Assembly (NCBI GenBank): GCA_022385755.1
Contig: MU278357.1
Location: 310,001-374,000, forward strand
Source of the DNA: Trametopsis cervina
Lineage: Eukaryota > Basidiomycota > Agaricomycetes > Polyporales > Irpicaceae
Length of the DNA: 64,000 nucleotides
Reading direction: 5' to 3'
Part shown: piece after piece, positions 23,533 through 33,948 of the stretch
How positions within the stretch are numbered: the stretch's first letter is position 1
Layout: each line of letters starts with the position of its first letter
The notes under the pieces: generated by a model
What the model saw: the letters and a program-made list of their open reading frames with translations, nothing else
Databases searched by the model: none
What the model was told of the DNA's origin: nothing
Program-made: the position numbers and the translations under genes

Positions 23533-24299
23533 GGCAGTAAAATGGGTATAATATGGGGAGTGAACGAGAGTTGGACTGAGGGACGGTACGGGTAAGGAAG
23601 GCGGGGAGGTCGAGACGACTCGGGTAAGGTCGTTATATTGTGTGAGGTAATGGTGGGGGCAGTTCGAGCTTCGGAAAGTCACCAGGCCTAGGTGGTGATA
23701 CGCAGGACCCTGGCTAGATGCATAACCCTCCCATGCTCTTCTGCCTCGTGTTGTACACGCCCCCGTCCGCGACCGACACAGGATCTGCGATGGCAATGCC
23801 TATAAAGCGCAGCTCAGACATGGGAGACTCCTGGTCAACAGCAACCTATAGCATGAGATGTGAATATCTATGAAAGAGGTTCGCTGCACAAGCACCAATG
23901 ACAATCCTTGAATATTATAATAACGCACCTGGTTTTCCTTTCGGTGATTGATGGAGCATTAAGCGAGGGGTGTCCTGTGATTCGTACAAGACGCCTTCCT
24001 TGCGCTGCACGGCGGAGTCGCTTTCTGGAAATTGTGCCCTCGATATCTTGGATCCGTTACGATGCTCCGTTCGTTTGAGCGAAGTTCCCCACTCTGTATC
24101 CTGCGAGGCAGCTGCATCGCCAGCAAAAGGTGGAAACAACGCGGTAGGAAGTAATCGATTGGGTGTAATCCATACGATTTAGATTTATAAGGGTGTGTTG
24201 ACGGTAATTGAGAAAGCTGGAAGGAGGGATAGTTGGATTTCTGGACCGGCGCTCACCCAGATCTGCATTCCTGGACCGGACGCCGCAGTCTGGCTAAGC
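23533..24299. other. Divergent promoter region between the DnaJ gene and COQ9
   Basis: This 767-nt region has no supported gene. A TATA-like sequence (TTTATAAG, 24184-24191) lies about 110 nt before the COQ9 ATG. The DnaJ side is pyrimidine-rich on its own coding strand. Confidence 0.5.
24184..24191 (+). promoter_or_regulatory. TATA-like box upstream of COQ9
   Basis: TTTATAAG lies about 110 nt before the COQ9 start codon. Position and sequence fit a core promoter, but no other element confirms it. Confidence 0.35.
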
Positions 24300-25168
24300 A
24301 TGGCGTCCACCACATCGAGGTAAGCTAATGGCGATATTCCAGACCCAATTCTCATAGCCTTTCGACTCCACAGAAAACTGCTGCTGCAACTAGCACTTCC
24401 CCTCGTGCGAACACACGGATTCACGCGTGAGGCATTGTCGCGTTCCGTGCTCTCCCTGCCGCAGCCCCATGCTGCGCCTCTGAACGAGACAGCCGTGTCG
24501 GCTCTGTTTGGAAATGGGGACGATGCTAGGCGAAGCCTCATTGGTGCATGGCTCGAGGAGGGAAGAGCAGAGATGAGGAACGCGCCGTCGACGTCTGTGA
24601 AGGACATATTGAGCCACAGGCTACGGTACAACGAGCCTGTACTGTCTCTGTTGCCAGAGGTACGTCTATTGGGCTTATATGAACACGTTGGACCTTCGGT
24701 TCTTATATCTTATCTTACATAGGCCTTCGCGACACTTGCTACTCCTACGGGGATACATCTACTGGATCCCAACCCCGCATTCAAGCACGCTGCTACGATT
24801 GCAGATGATGCTTGTGTCATTTCCCAGGACACTTCAATAGGGGTATGTAGCCCCGGCTGCTGGACGAGATAATTCAGTTGACTAACCTCCATTCAGCCGT
24901 CGTGGTATGCGCGTCGCGCGTCGCTAGCTGCCATCTATACAGCTGCAGGTAAGCACATACTCTCTTTGCAATGTATGATCATTACATCATACGGAACATT
25001 ACAGAGCTACACCAAATCGCATCGCCTGAGACGGCGTATGACTTCCTGTCCGACCTCCTGGAGGGTTCGTCAAGGATAAAAGGCGCGGTGGACAACGTCG
25101 GTCAATTCGCTAGTTACGTTGGCAAGAGTTGGATCGGCATCATAAAGAGCCGAGGCATTCTGCTCTAA
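24300..25168 (+). CDS. COQ9: COQ9, ubiquinone biosynthesis lipid-binding protein
   Basis: Five exons (24300-24319, 24374-24659, 24723-24842, 24897-24948, 25005-25168) give 213 residues. The 20-nt first exon (MASTTSR) joins KLLLQLALPLVRTHGFTREA in phase through a 54-nt intron. The conserved region continues LSRSVLSLPQ, ALFGNGDDARRSLIGAWLEE, LRYNEPVLSLLPE, SWYARRASLAAIYTAAELH and SPETAYDFL. COQ9 binds lipids with a TetR-like fold and works with COQ7 in the mitochondrial CoQ synthome. A classical mitochondrial presequence is short or absent in this model, so an upstream start cannot be excluded. The gene converges on the GMC oxidoreductase, whose stop is 129 nt away. Confidence 0.92.
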
Positions 25169-25296
25169 TCCCACTGTCAACAGCTGTTATCGTATACCCA
25201 TACACACTTAATTAATCAAAGATAGAGGCTAAATAACTACAAGACAAGATGGAAACCGGTGCATTTTTGGTCAAGGCTGGCATACCCAGAACAAGC

Positions 25297-27995
25297 TCAA
25301 GCCTTCGACAATTCCTTCTTGATCAGATCTGACGCTTTCTCTGCGATAGCGTAGACAGGTGCAGTCTGCCGCGTAGAAGCAATCAGTATCATAGCAGAAC
25401 ACCAACACACAAACTCACCGTATGCCCGGCGATGATACTCGGGAACACCGACGCATCCGCTATCCTCAAGTTCGATATCCCATAAACACGTAAGTGCGGG
25501 TCAACCACACCACCATCTTCGAGCGGCGCCATCCGAGCGGTGCACGCCGGGTGATACAGTGTGTCCAGGTTCTCTCTCACAAACTGCGCCACCTCCTCAT
25601 CCGTCTTGTCTGAGAAGTCGTGATGGAAACTGGGACAGTTGTCTTGCGAATGGTCGATACGGTCTGCGATGGGCTTCTTTTTGGAGATTTGGTCGATGAG
25701 CCGGACGCCTCGGACGAGCAGTTTTAGATCGTTCGAGTCCTCGAGGTAGCTGTTGTACGATGTTCAGCCGCGAGATGAGAAAGAAGGGTTGGCAAGCATA
25801 AACGCTTACTGCGGGTCAATTAACGGCTGATCCTGGGGTTTATTCGACTGCAGCCTGATGGTCCCGGAGCTCTTCGGTCTGCATTGGCATGTCAGTACCC
25901 CTCAACTATCATCAAATTGAAGGGACACAAACCTGAGACAGACTGCATGCAGAGCGAACGTATATCCAGTAGGGTTTTCGAAGGGGACTGTGCCGCTGTC
26001 CTTGTATCCAAGACAGCTTACGAAGAACTCCATATCAGGGGCGCCCTTCCCCGTCGTAGTGTCTTCCGGTGCACTCTCTTTGGGATATTGCGCGGGAGGA
26101 AACACAATGGGATCGTCCGAGCGAAGGAATGCCGCAGCTTCTGCCAGCTGTGTAGGGCCAAAGTTAGAGGAGAGTCCTCTAATATAAGAGAAGGAACAAC
26201 TCACGTTACTGGTAAATGGACCGGTTCCGTGAAGCTCATACTGAGCCACATATTTGAAGAACTGGATTGTGTGACCGAAGGTCTTAGGCCTGTAGAAGTC
26301 GTTCGTGTCCCGCTTTTTGTTGGCATATATGACGTCTATGACAGCGTGATCTTTGAGGTGCGACCCCACTCCTGGGAGGTCTTTGACTAGCGGCACCTCG
26401 ACAGATGCAAGGTGGTCTGCAGGTCCGACACCGGATAACATGAGGATCTATGATACCTGTCAGCGTGGTGACCTCGTGATCCGCATAAACTCGTACGTGG
26501 GGAGTATGAATTGCACCGGCACTATTGGAGGGTACAGATATCAGTATGACGCTACAATAAGCTCCGGTTATGATTACCTTAGCACCACCTCTTTTCTGGC
26601 TTTCACAGTGAAGGTCCTACCGGCCTCATTTCTGAATTCGACACCGGTAGCTCGAGGCGTACCGGAGCTTGAATCGAACAAAACACGGTTGACGAATGCA
26701 CCGACCGCAACGGTTAGATTTCTTCTTGCCAGCACCTCACGTGTAAGATATGCATTTTCAGCTGTGACACGGCGACCTTTGTCGATATATGTCACTGAGC
26801 ACACATTAGGCTGTGTATACAATGACAATAAATGTGAACCTACTGATCTGGGCACGCAACAACGGTAAGTAACCTGATTTTTCCAGATTTGAGAATACTT
26901 ACCCGAGTCACTCCAAGCGTCCCCTTGTGTGTGTTCACATCATGGCTATGCGCTAGACCCCCCGCAACGCAAGAGTCTACGAAATCTTTTGCGTACGGTC
27001 CAAAATAGCCTCCATATCCGACTTCACATAATCTTCAGGTCAGCTTACGACAAGTATAATGATAAGCTTAAGAGCTCCACCTTTTACGAGGCCCTCCGCA
27101 CCGCGCAAAGTGACGTCCACTTCTGGCCAGGCTTGACTAGGGCTGAATTTCTCGAATTTCTTAAAGTATCTGTCGATTGTTCGTTAGTCCAGGAAGGAAT
27201 GAGTAACATGAGGAACCTACGGGTGAAACTGCGTGTATGACCACTCGTCTGCACCCGGCTGGTCCTTCTGGATCGCCGCCCATTCGTCGTAATCAGAGGG
27301 TGCGCCATAGTGAAACCTGATGCGAGTTTGATACGCCCGCTCGGTAAGAATAATCGTTTTGCTTACATTGCCGCGTTCATGTTTGTACCTGTGGAATATA
27401 CATCAGATGCGCCGGTATCATCATCGTAACGGACATAACGACTCACATCCCCCGAGAATTTTTGCTCTAGGCCAATAATTTTTACGGTTCGCAGCGTGCT
27501 TTTGGGGCTCGGTATAGAGCGACCAGTCATGTTTGGTGAGAAAGTATCGGCCATACGCTGAGGGGATAATAGTCTGGGGGTTCTTCTTCCCGCTGCATTC
27601 ATCTGCTGGTTAGAGACAATAGGGTGTTCAGTAGCCTAGAACCGTGCGCACCTGTGCCCCGCTTCAAGCAAGAGTACATTGATTGAGGGGTCCTCGCTCA
27701 GGCGAGAAGCAATGACACAACCGGCCGTCCCTACAGATAGTATGTGAGACAACTTAAACAGAGCATAGTTATTTCGCTCATCGGTTACAAACGTACCTCC
27801 ACCGACAATAATCACATCATACTCCTTCTCATCGACCTGCCGAAGGTCGTCCTCGAGTTTGCTTTTCGGTTTGGCCTGGGTGCTGCTCGCCCACTTCAGG
27901 ACTAGGTAGAGGGCAGCAAGGCTCGCCACCGACGCTCCTAACACCCTAGGGTCTTTACGCCGGGAGACACTCAGCACCTTCTGGAGTGCGTCCAT
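25297..27995 (-). CDS. GMC oxidoreductase (FAD) with an N-terminal membrane anchor
   Basis: The gene has about 12 exons. The N-terminus (MDALQKVLSVSRRKDPRVLG) leads into a hydrophobic span VASLAALYLVLKW, then the FAD-binding motif YDVIIVGGGTAGCVIASRLSE split by an intron. Further GMC landmarks are LYTEPQKHAANRKNYWPR, AKILGGCTNMNAAMFHYGA, VGYGGYFGPYAKDFVD, PHILMLSGVGP and YHPACTARM with the catalytic His. The C-terminus reads LRIADASVFPSIIAGHT, which supplies the second His, followed by APVYAIAEKASDLIK. Members oxidise alcohols, sugars or choline with FAD; the substrate is unknown. The anchor suggests an intracellular membrane location rather than secretion. The exon 2-exon 3 join (27652 to about 27602) is one base out of phase with canonical sites. 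Exon 4 (27388-27367) is only 22 nt. Confidence 0.9.
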
Positions 27996-28803
27996 GACGG
28001 AAATTATCGGTCACACTGTTGGAAAGAACTGGATACATTGGTCCTCAGTGTTTGGCAGACACAATTACGACAATAATTGACTCACTGCGGGCGTGTTTGG
28101 CTGACTCGTTAATCAGGCCAGTGGCGAACCTCCAGCTGGGGTACGAGAAGGTGAGTAAAGGGGATGCCTCTCACGGTAATGGCTACTCCTCGGTACTTCG
28201 ACCCAGGACTAGCTTCATATATCAGACGTCAGTTAGAGCGTGATTATTCTCATGATGGGCTAAGGAACATTGGCCACTCGGCTTACTAGTCAACGCCAAC
28301 GACAGCATGACAGTCGCAGGTGAAACGCGGGGTACGGTACTGCCCAGAACGTCGTGAAGCCGGGTTCTGTCACACGATCAAGGCTTCTGCCCACGGTGTC
28401 CGGCTGCTTTCCAGGTTCGAGCTGTTCAGCGCGCCTAATTCAATGAAATGTCACAGTGAGTGGAGAGATACAACTGAAGAACACCATAAAGGGGAGAGTC
28501 GACAGAACAAAACACCCCATGAGAAGCACCGAGTCGGATGGGAAACAATTATAATTACATGAAGGGAAGAAAGTCAGAGTAAAGCATACGGTATAACAAT
28601 GATGAATTCAGATCTACAGCATGAGTAAGAGCAATTCCTTTTCGTCTTGGCGTTCATTTCCATGTCATAACGTTCATCATAAGCATCTCAAAACAAAGTC
28701 CAATCCACAAAACCCCGCCCATCTTCCGCCTCACTCGAACAGCATGGGGAGGGCCTTCATAGACATAACGTCCATTCCACAAGACCCTACCATTCATCCC
28801 ACC
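27996..28803. other. Region between the GMC gene start and the GBD/FH3 gene stop
   Basis: This 808-nt stretch holds the GMC promoter and the 3' end of the GBD/FH3 gene. Its right part contains one copy of an imperfect direct repeat that continues into the end of the coding region. I see no additional gene. Confidence 0.5.
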
Positions 28804-28825
28804 TCACCCGAACAGCATGGGGGTA
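28701..28825. repeat. Imperfect tandem duplication across the GBD/FH3 stop codon
   Basis: Two similar blocks, about 28701-28752 and 28772-28825, share CCACAA, CCTCAC and CGAACAGCATGGGG in the same order. The second copy encodes the last codons and stop of the GBD/FH3 gene; the first is its 3' flank. Roughly three quarters of positions agree by eye. Confidence 0.5.
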
Positions 28826-30904
28826 ACTTTCCTCGGCACAGGCAGCTGAGGACCGCTGCCCGGGAAAGCGCTTGCGCTCCTCGCATGCGAGCCAGTAGCA
28901 GGTGCCTTTCTTCGTGGTGAGCCTGTGCTGTCGTTTCCTGGCTGAGCCTGCGCTCTAGAGGCACGACCGCTTCCTGGTTTGCACATCGCTGACGGCGGAG
29001 GGCCCATCAGCTTGGCGACGGACCAAGGCAGCTCGTATCCCGCCTTGACGGCTGCTGCGATGTACCGCGCTATTTCAAGGTGCAGAGTGGGGTAGTATGT
29101 GGTCGAGGCTTTTCGTCCGATCTAGAGAGAAAGACAGATGGGGTTAACGGAACCATTCGCCGTGATGGAAAAAGCACTTACGACAATGATACGGTCGAAT
29201 CCAGACATGAACAAGTCTGAGTGGAAACGGTGGGGTGATAGCTCATGTTCTTTCGGCATGTTCAAATGTTGCGCAGCAGCCGCGACCGCGTTTACGAGCT
29301 TGAAGTGCATCGTCTTCCAAAAAATCTACAGTCAGGCACGATGATCCTCAACCTTGTGTAAACGCTTACCATGTACCCCATAGCCTCGAACTCTACGCCA
29401 CCAGTCATACCTCCAGGCGCCCTCGGCTTCTCGACCTTGCCCTCATCTGTATCTTCCAGGCTCCAAATCGTATTGTTCGGATGGCAGAATACCCAGAAGT
29501 AGTCACGGCAAATATCCGAGAGCTCCTGCAGGTACGTCTTGTATATTCTCGGGACGTGCAGTTCCTCGATGAACGCGTGCGGCGAGACAGGGATGCGAGG
29601 ATCCTCCGACGAGGGAGGAGCGGGTGTGAGCAGCAGCGACCGCACGAGGGAGAATGTCGTGGCGTGCGGTGTGGGGAGGGTTACGAGCGAACTGCTGCTT
29701 GCGGCGTTCGCAGCTGGGGATTCCCAGGGTGCAGAACGCGACCGCGAGTGGGTGAAGGTGGTAGCCGGGCTACCGACCGACGGGAGCGATGAGAGCGGGT
29801 ACAGGTCGAATAGCAGCAGAATGAGTTCTACGATCATCTGGCGCGTGCTCACATCTCCGGGCTTCTTGTCAGAGTACAAAAGAGTGATGAGCTGAGAGAA
29901 AGGAGTGGGACTGCAGCTTCGCAGAGCGACGCAGCCCACAGCGGACGTCGACATGGCTTTCACGCAGCGGAGCAGTTCGTGCAACACTTGATCATCATGT
30001 TGCTCCTCTCGCCACTCGACTTCGAGAATCTCGTTGAGGCGAGTCAACAAAGCGCTGTATCCGCCCTTCCACACGAAGTCCTCTGTCCAGCTAATCGCAG
30101 TCGTCGTTAGTTCCCTTTCTTGAGAAATCATTTGGCGCCACACATACCTCGCAGACTCATTACGCAACAATAGCCTCAATTTCTTCAGGACTTCAACATC
30201 CAGTTGAGTACTCGACGTTCCAGTCAGCATATTGCAATACTTGGCTGGCGTCAACACCGCCGCCTTTCCGCTCTTGTCTTTTCCCGCCTTGTTACCCTCT
30301 CCAGGAGCAGTAACGAGAGATGTGGCACTCGCTGCAGCCTTCATCTTATCAAGCGACTTGCCACGACCATGCATCGGAGGCCGCTTTGGCGAGATCACCG
30401 CGTCGGTGTCATCAACAGATGAGTGTGGTGTATGTTTCGGAGAGTTGAGCGAGTTGATGGAGTGCGAGCTGTGTGCCTTGCGTAGGCCGTGGGGTGATGC
30501 CGGAGGCAACATCGCGCCAGCGGAACCTTTTGACAGAGTAGCCGACGACTTCAACATGGCAGCTTTGACCGACTTCTCCATAGTCGCCAGTCTTGGTCTT
30601 AATGTCTCTGGGATCTGTAGCTCATCCTACCATGACATCGTTATTGGAATACCAATGACACGTATGTTAACCCTGCCCGACTCACAAGCAGCTTATCGAA
30701 CGCCTGCTCCATCGCAACTGGCTCAACCGGGGATTCTTTGCTCTTCGACTTCTTCGGCTTCTCAGCTCTCGACTTTGTCGTATTAGTAGTGGTGTTCAAC
30801 GCCGGATAGTTCTCCTTCGAGCCCTCCGTGGGCGAGGTCGGCGAGGTGACCATGAAGAACTCTGCGTCCGGTATTTTCCTGGACGGCAAGATGCTTTTGA
30901 ACAT
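28804..30904 (-). CDS. Formin-like GTPase-binding (GBD/FH3) protein without actin-nucleating domain
   Basis: Four exons (30904-30686, 30626-29370, 29325-29182, 29121-28804) give 645 residues. After a disordered N-terminus, FDKLLDELQIPETLRPRL marks the start of the diaphanous-type GTPase-binding domain. The armadillo-like GBD/FH3 follows: VLTPAKYCNMLTG, EVLKKLRLLLRNESARYVW, AISWTEDFVWKGGYSALL, LLRCVKAMSTSAVGCVAL, ending IFWKTMHFKLVNAVAAAAQH and RFHSDLFMSGFDRIIV. No FH1 proline tract or FH2 domain is present and the stop is clean, so this is a stand-alone Rho-effector-like module, not a broken formin. It probably binds Rho-family GTPases at sites of polar growth; that is inferred from the family. 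The C-terminal tail is Ser/Pro/Arg-rich. Confidence 0.87.
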
Positions 30905-33900
30905 GGCGGAGTTTCGTGAATGAAAGTGGATTGTAATCGTCAAATGGTATTGGGGTCGTGAACAAAGAATGAAAGGGGACAAGGGATATAATGGTCGTTG
31001 CGAACGGTGCAGAGCGTTGCGCTAGTTGCAAAATGAACCGACGGTGAAACCCGCTCGTACCACGAACATGGGGCAAATAGAGGACAAATAACACGCCCAT
31101 TTGACCTCGTGTCGGCCTCACGTGATCGTTCCTCGGTTTTGGGGATTAGCCGCAGTCAGGTGATTTATATTCACCGCTTTCTTCTTGTAAGTACTCAACG
31201 TTCAACATCACTATAGGATGGGAAACGTATCACTCACCTGTACTCTCAACCTAGCATCGTAATATTAAGATGCCACAAGCACGTTGTAGCGCGTGCTGAC
31301 CTCTAGTAACTTAAATATCTTCTAGTTTGCGAGCCGTTCTGGCCATCGGAAAGCCTTCTAGCATCCGCACATTTGTATTTTGTGAGTGCCTTGTACCTTC
31401 TTAATCATAAGGGCTGAAAGGAGGTTTGTAAGGCAGTAAAAGATGCTGTCAGAGTACGAACAACGGCTCGTTCCAGCGCAGCCACAACTATACAGTTCTT
31501 CCTTGAATTTTGAAGCCAGCCTCTCTTCTTCCCTGCATCGACGTCTATCAAAGCTATACATGCACAGCGCGCGGAAATGCGCTCAGTACGTAGAGCGGCA
31601 GATGATCATCGCCGCTCTACGACAACGACATGGGCTCTCCGGGGATCCAGAATGAGCCACGCACCGCCTGGACTGCAAGTACTGTAGAGCTGGTCAACTG
31701 TGACTCTAAGATCAAGCTAAGCACTCCCTTCATCACTCTTCAAAAACACTATAACAAGAGTTCTGACGTACACCAGTAGAGTTCTATAGCTTTGAAGCTG
31801 AAACGCTACGAAGCCAGCGCTGTAGTCTACAGCATACAAGACACGTTCCACCGCAAGTGGGTCAGTCTCTGCGCGCTACGTTCCTCGCGGCCAGATATCT
31901 GCAACTCAATCAGCTGCACGATGCTTGACCTGGGGCACAATCCATTGATATGATAGCATCTGTCAACGCCCGACAGATGCTATCATGGGCGTGATGCGCG
32001 GTCCATCTGAGCGTCCCCGTGCGCAAAGTATACAAAGGGGATCGTAGGCTAGGACAGGAGCAGTCGGTATGTCTCTGTATGTTCTAGTATTCACTGCAAT
32101 ATCTTTGTAGGAGAGTGTTACAGAGCTCGTGCAATACCCAAAATCTGGACCGCGGGATCGGCGTTATTCCCGCGGAGTCCTGGCAGCGCACCGAAGGACG
32201 CCCCGACAGTGCGTCGTTCGGGCGATGCGCTGCTTTCTCAAGCCCGCTGTCGTCGTGCTCTTGTGGTCAAGTTTGTGTAGCGTATACAGCAGTAGTAATG
32301 CCAGTAATAGTGGGACGATGACCAAGCGTGGGCGGCACGCCAAAGCTGCTGTGTTATAATTCAGGCGAACACCTTCGGAGAGGTATTCGTGTGCTCCTCA
32401 TTCATGTGGCCATGATAAAAATTCTTCTGGCTGTGTAATCATGACAGAGCCCTATATGACTTGTACTGCTGGTCCTTAGCATTCTTATGTGAATCCGTTT
32501 ACCAGCTACAGTTCAAACGGCATGAATTTACAGGACTCGCGCGCAGGTACATTCGGGCCGCCGAGGCGACCGCCCACAACATAGATCATCCATTGTCGCC
32601 GTTCCTTGCCACCTCAAACGCTTGCAGAACCGACATTCCAGCGGTTGCGACGCCCACTGCGGGCAGCAGCGGCCTTCGCTCGAGTAAGCGGGCGCGATGA
32701 CCGCGCGAGGCCAGGCAGAAGACTGGTGGAGGACGGGCAGCGCCGGTAGGTACACTGCTTACGACGGGGATAGCGCCCGGGATCGAGGACCGGCATACGG
32801 ATGATGAGGCCTTCCGATTGGGTGGACGAGTTCACCGATGACTCGGGATATAATTTAAAGTATCGGCTGCGTCTGTTGCGCTGCCCATGTCTCCCTCCTC
32901 CTCCCTCCTCCTCATTGCATCCCATCCTTTTGCATCCGCGCCCTCCCTTTGCTCGCGTTAAATCCCTACAAGCTGCAGGCCTCCTGTATACCCGCTCTAT
33001 GCCTTCATTATCGTACCCGATGTCTCACCGACGCGCGTCGCCGACACCTTCTACCAGAATTTTACCCGAGAACGGCGGTCCTCATCGACCGACCGCTTCC
33101 CCTTGTCTGCCGTTTATTTTCGTTGTCAAATTGAATGCTCTGCTGAAGTTTTGTCTCCGTCGAGTAGCTTATATACCAGCTCATTGCCTGAGGTACGCTG
33201 CCTCCTTCGTCGTCGTTTACCCCAGCTAACTGACCATTCTTCGGCACGCTCCTCGCCTCTTTCGATTATCAGTCTGCCTTCTCAACATCTCTCCATACTT
33301 TCGCTACTCAAGGCCAAGTAACCCCGATTCATGGTCGGACTCGTCCTCAGTCATCGCTTTCGAGCAAGAGCACGATTGAATTTCGGAAGACATAACGGTG
33401 GTATTTGACACATTCGTAAATAAGCTACAGTATACGAAAAGGAAACAGACGACGATCCTCTATTACGACAGGAGCCGGGAGAGTTAAAGGAATTGACTGT
33501 AGGTTCGTACGAATACGTGATGAGCATGGTTACCAGGCTCATTAAATCATCATAACAGGGAGCAACCCAGATAACAAAGAGAACGGACAGAAGAAGACGA
33601 GAGAAAATAATTGATGTCGGACGAGGTGAGTAGAATACTGAGGACGGCAGCAGAGGTGTTCTATCCATACAGAAACGATGCGGAGGCCCGGACTAGCAAA
33701 ACAGTGGAGAATACGAAGTCGAGACAGCTCCTGCGCCAGGCCTACGATGGGCCCGACGACAGAAGCTGTCCTGATGAGCGTGTTGTGTCGTTGCGGCATA
33801 CCATCCATCATCTATCAGGATCATTCCGAAAGGGGGAGAAGCGGGATGGGATCTTTGGGGGAGGGGTCGGGATCCAGGGTAGGGTGTGGAGGTGATGGCA

Positions 33901-33948
33901 GAGCTGAAATGGGTGAAGGAAGGAGATCCCAGTGCGTGATCGGTCTTT
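30905..33948. other. 3.0-kb gene-free region
   Basis: No open frame here shows a recognisable domain or linked exons. Contents that I can support are the promoter of the GBD/FH3 gene (a TATA-like ATTATAT about 85 nt upstream of its start, read on the minus strand), a perfect 15-bp hairpin at 31950-31986, two TACTGTA/TACAGTA heptamers (31680 and 33426), and a pyrimidine-rich stretch near 32885-32950. The right end is the 3' flank of the first zinc-cluster factor. Confidence 0.5.
31950..31986. repeat. Perfect 15-bp inverted repeat (hairpin)
   Basis: Arms 31950-31964 (ATGATAGCATCTGTC) and 31972-31986 are perfect reverse complements around a 7-nt loop. There is no T-run after it and no neighbouring stop, so it is not an obvious terminator. 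It could be a structured RNA element or the remnant of a small transposon. Confidence 0.7.

Noticed and set aside
31443..31655. A 70-codon plus-strand open frame in the gene-free region
   Set aside because: No domain, no splice partners and no promoter signal; too short to support alone.
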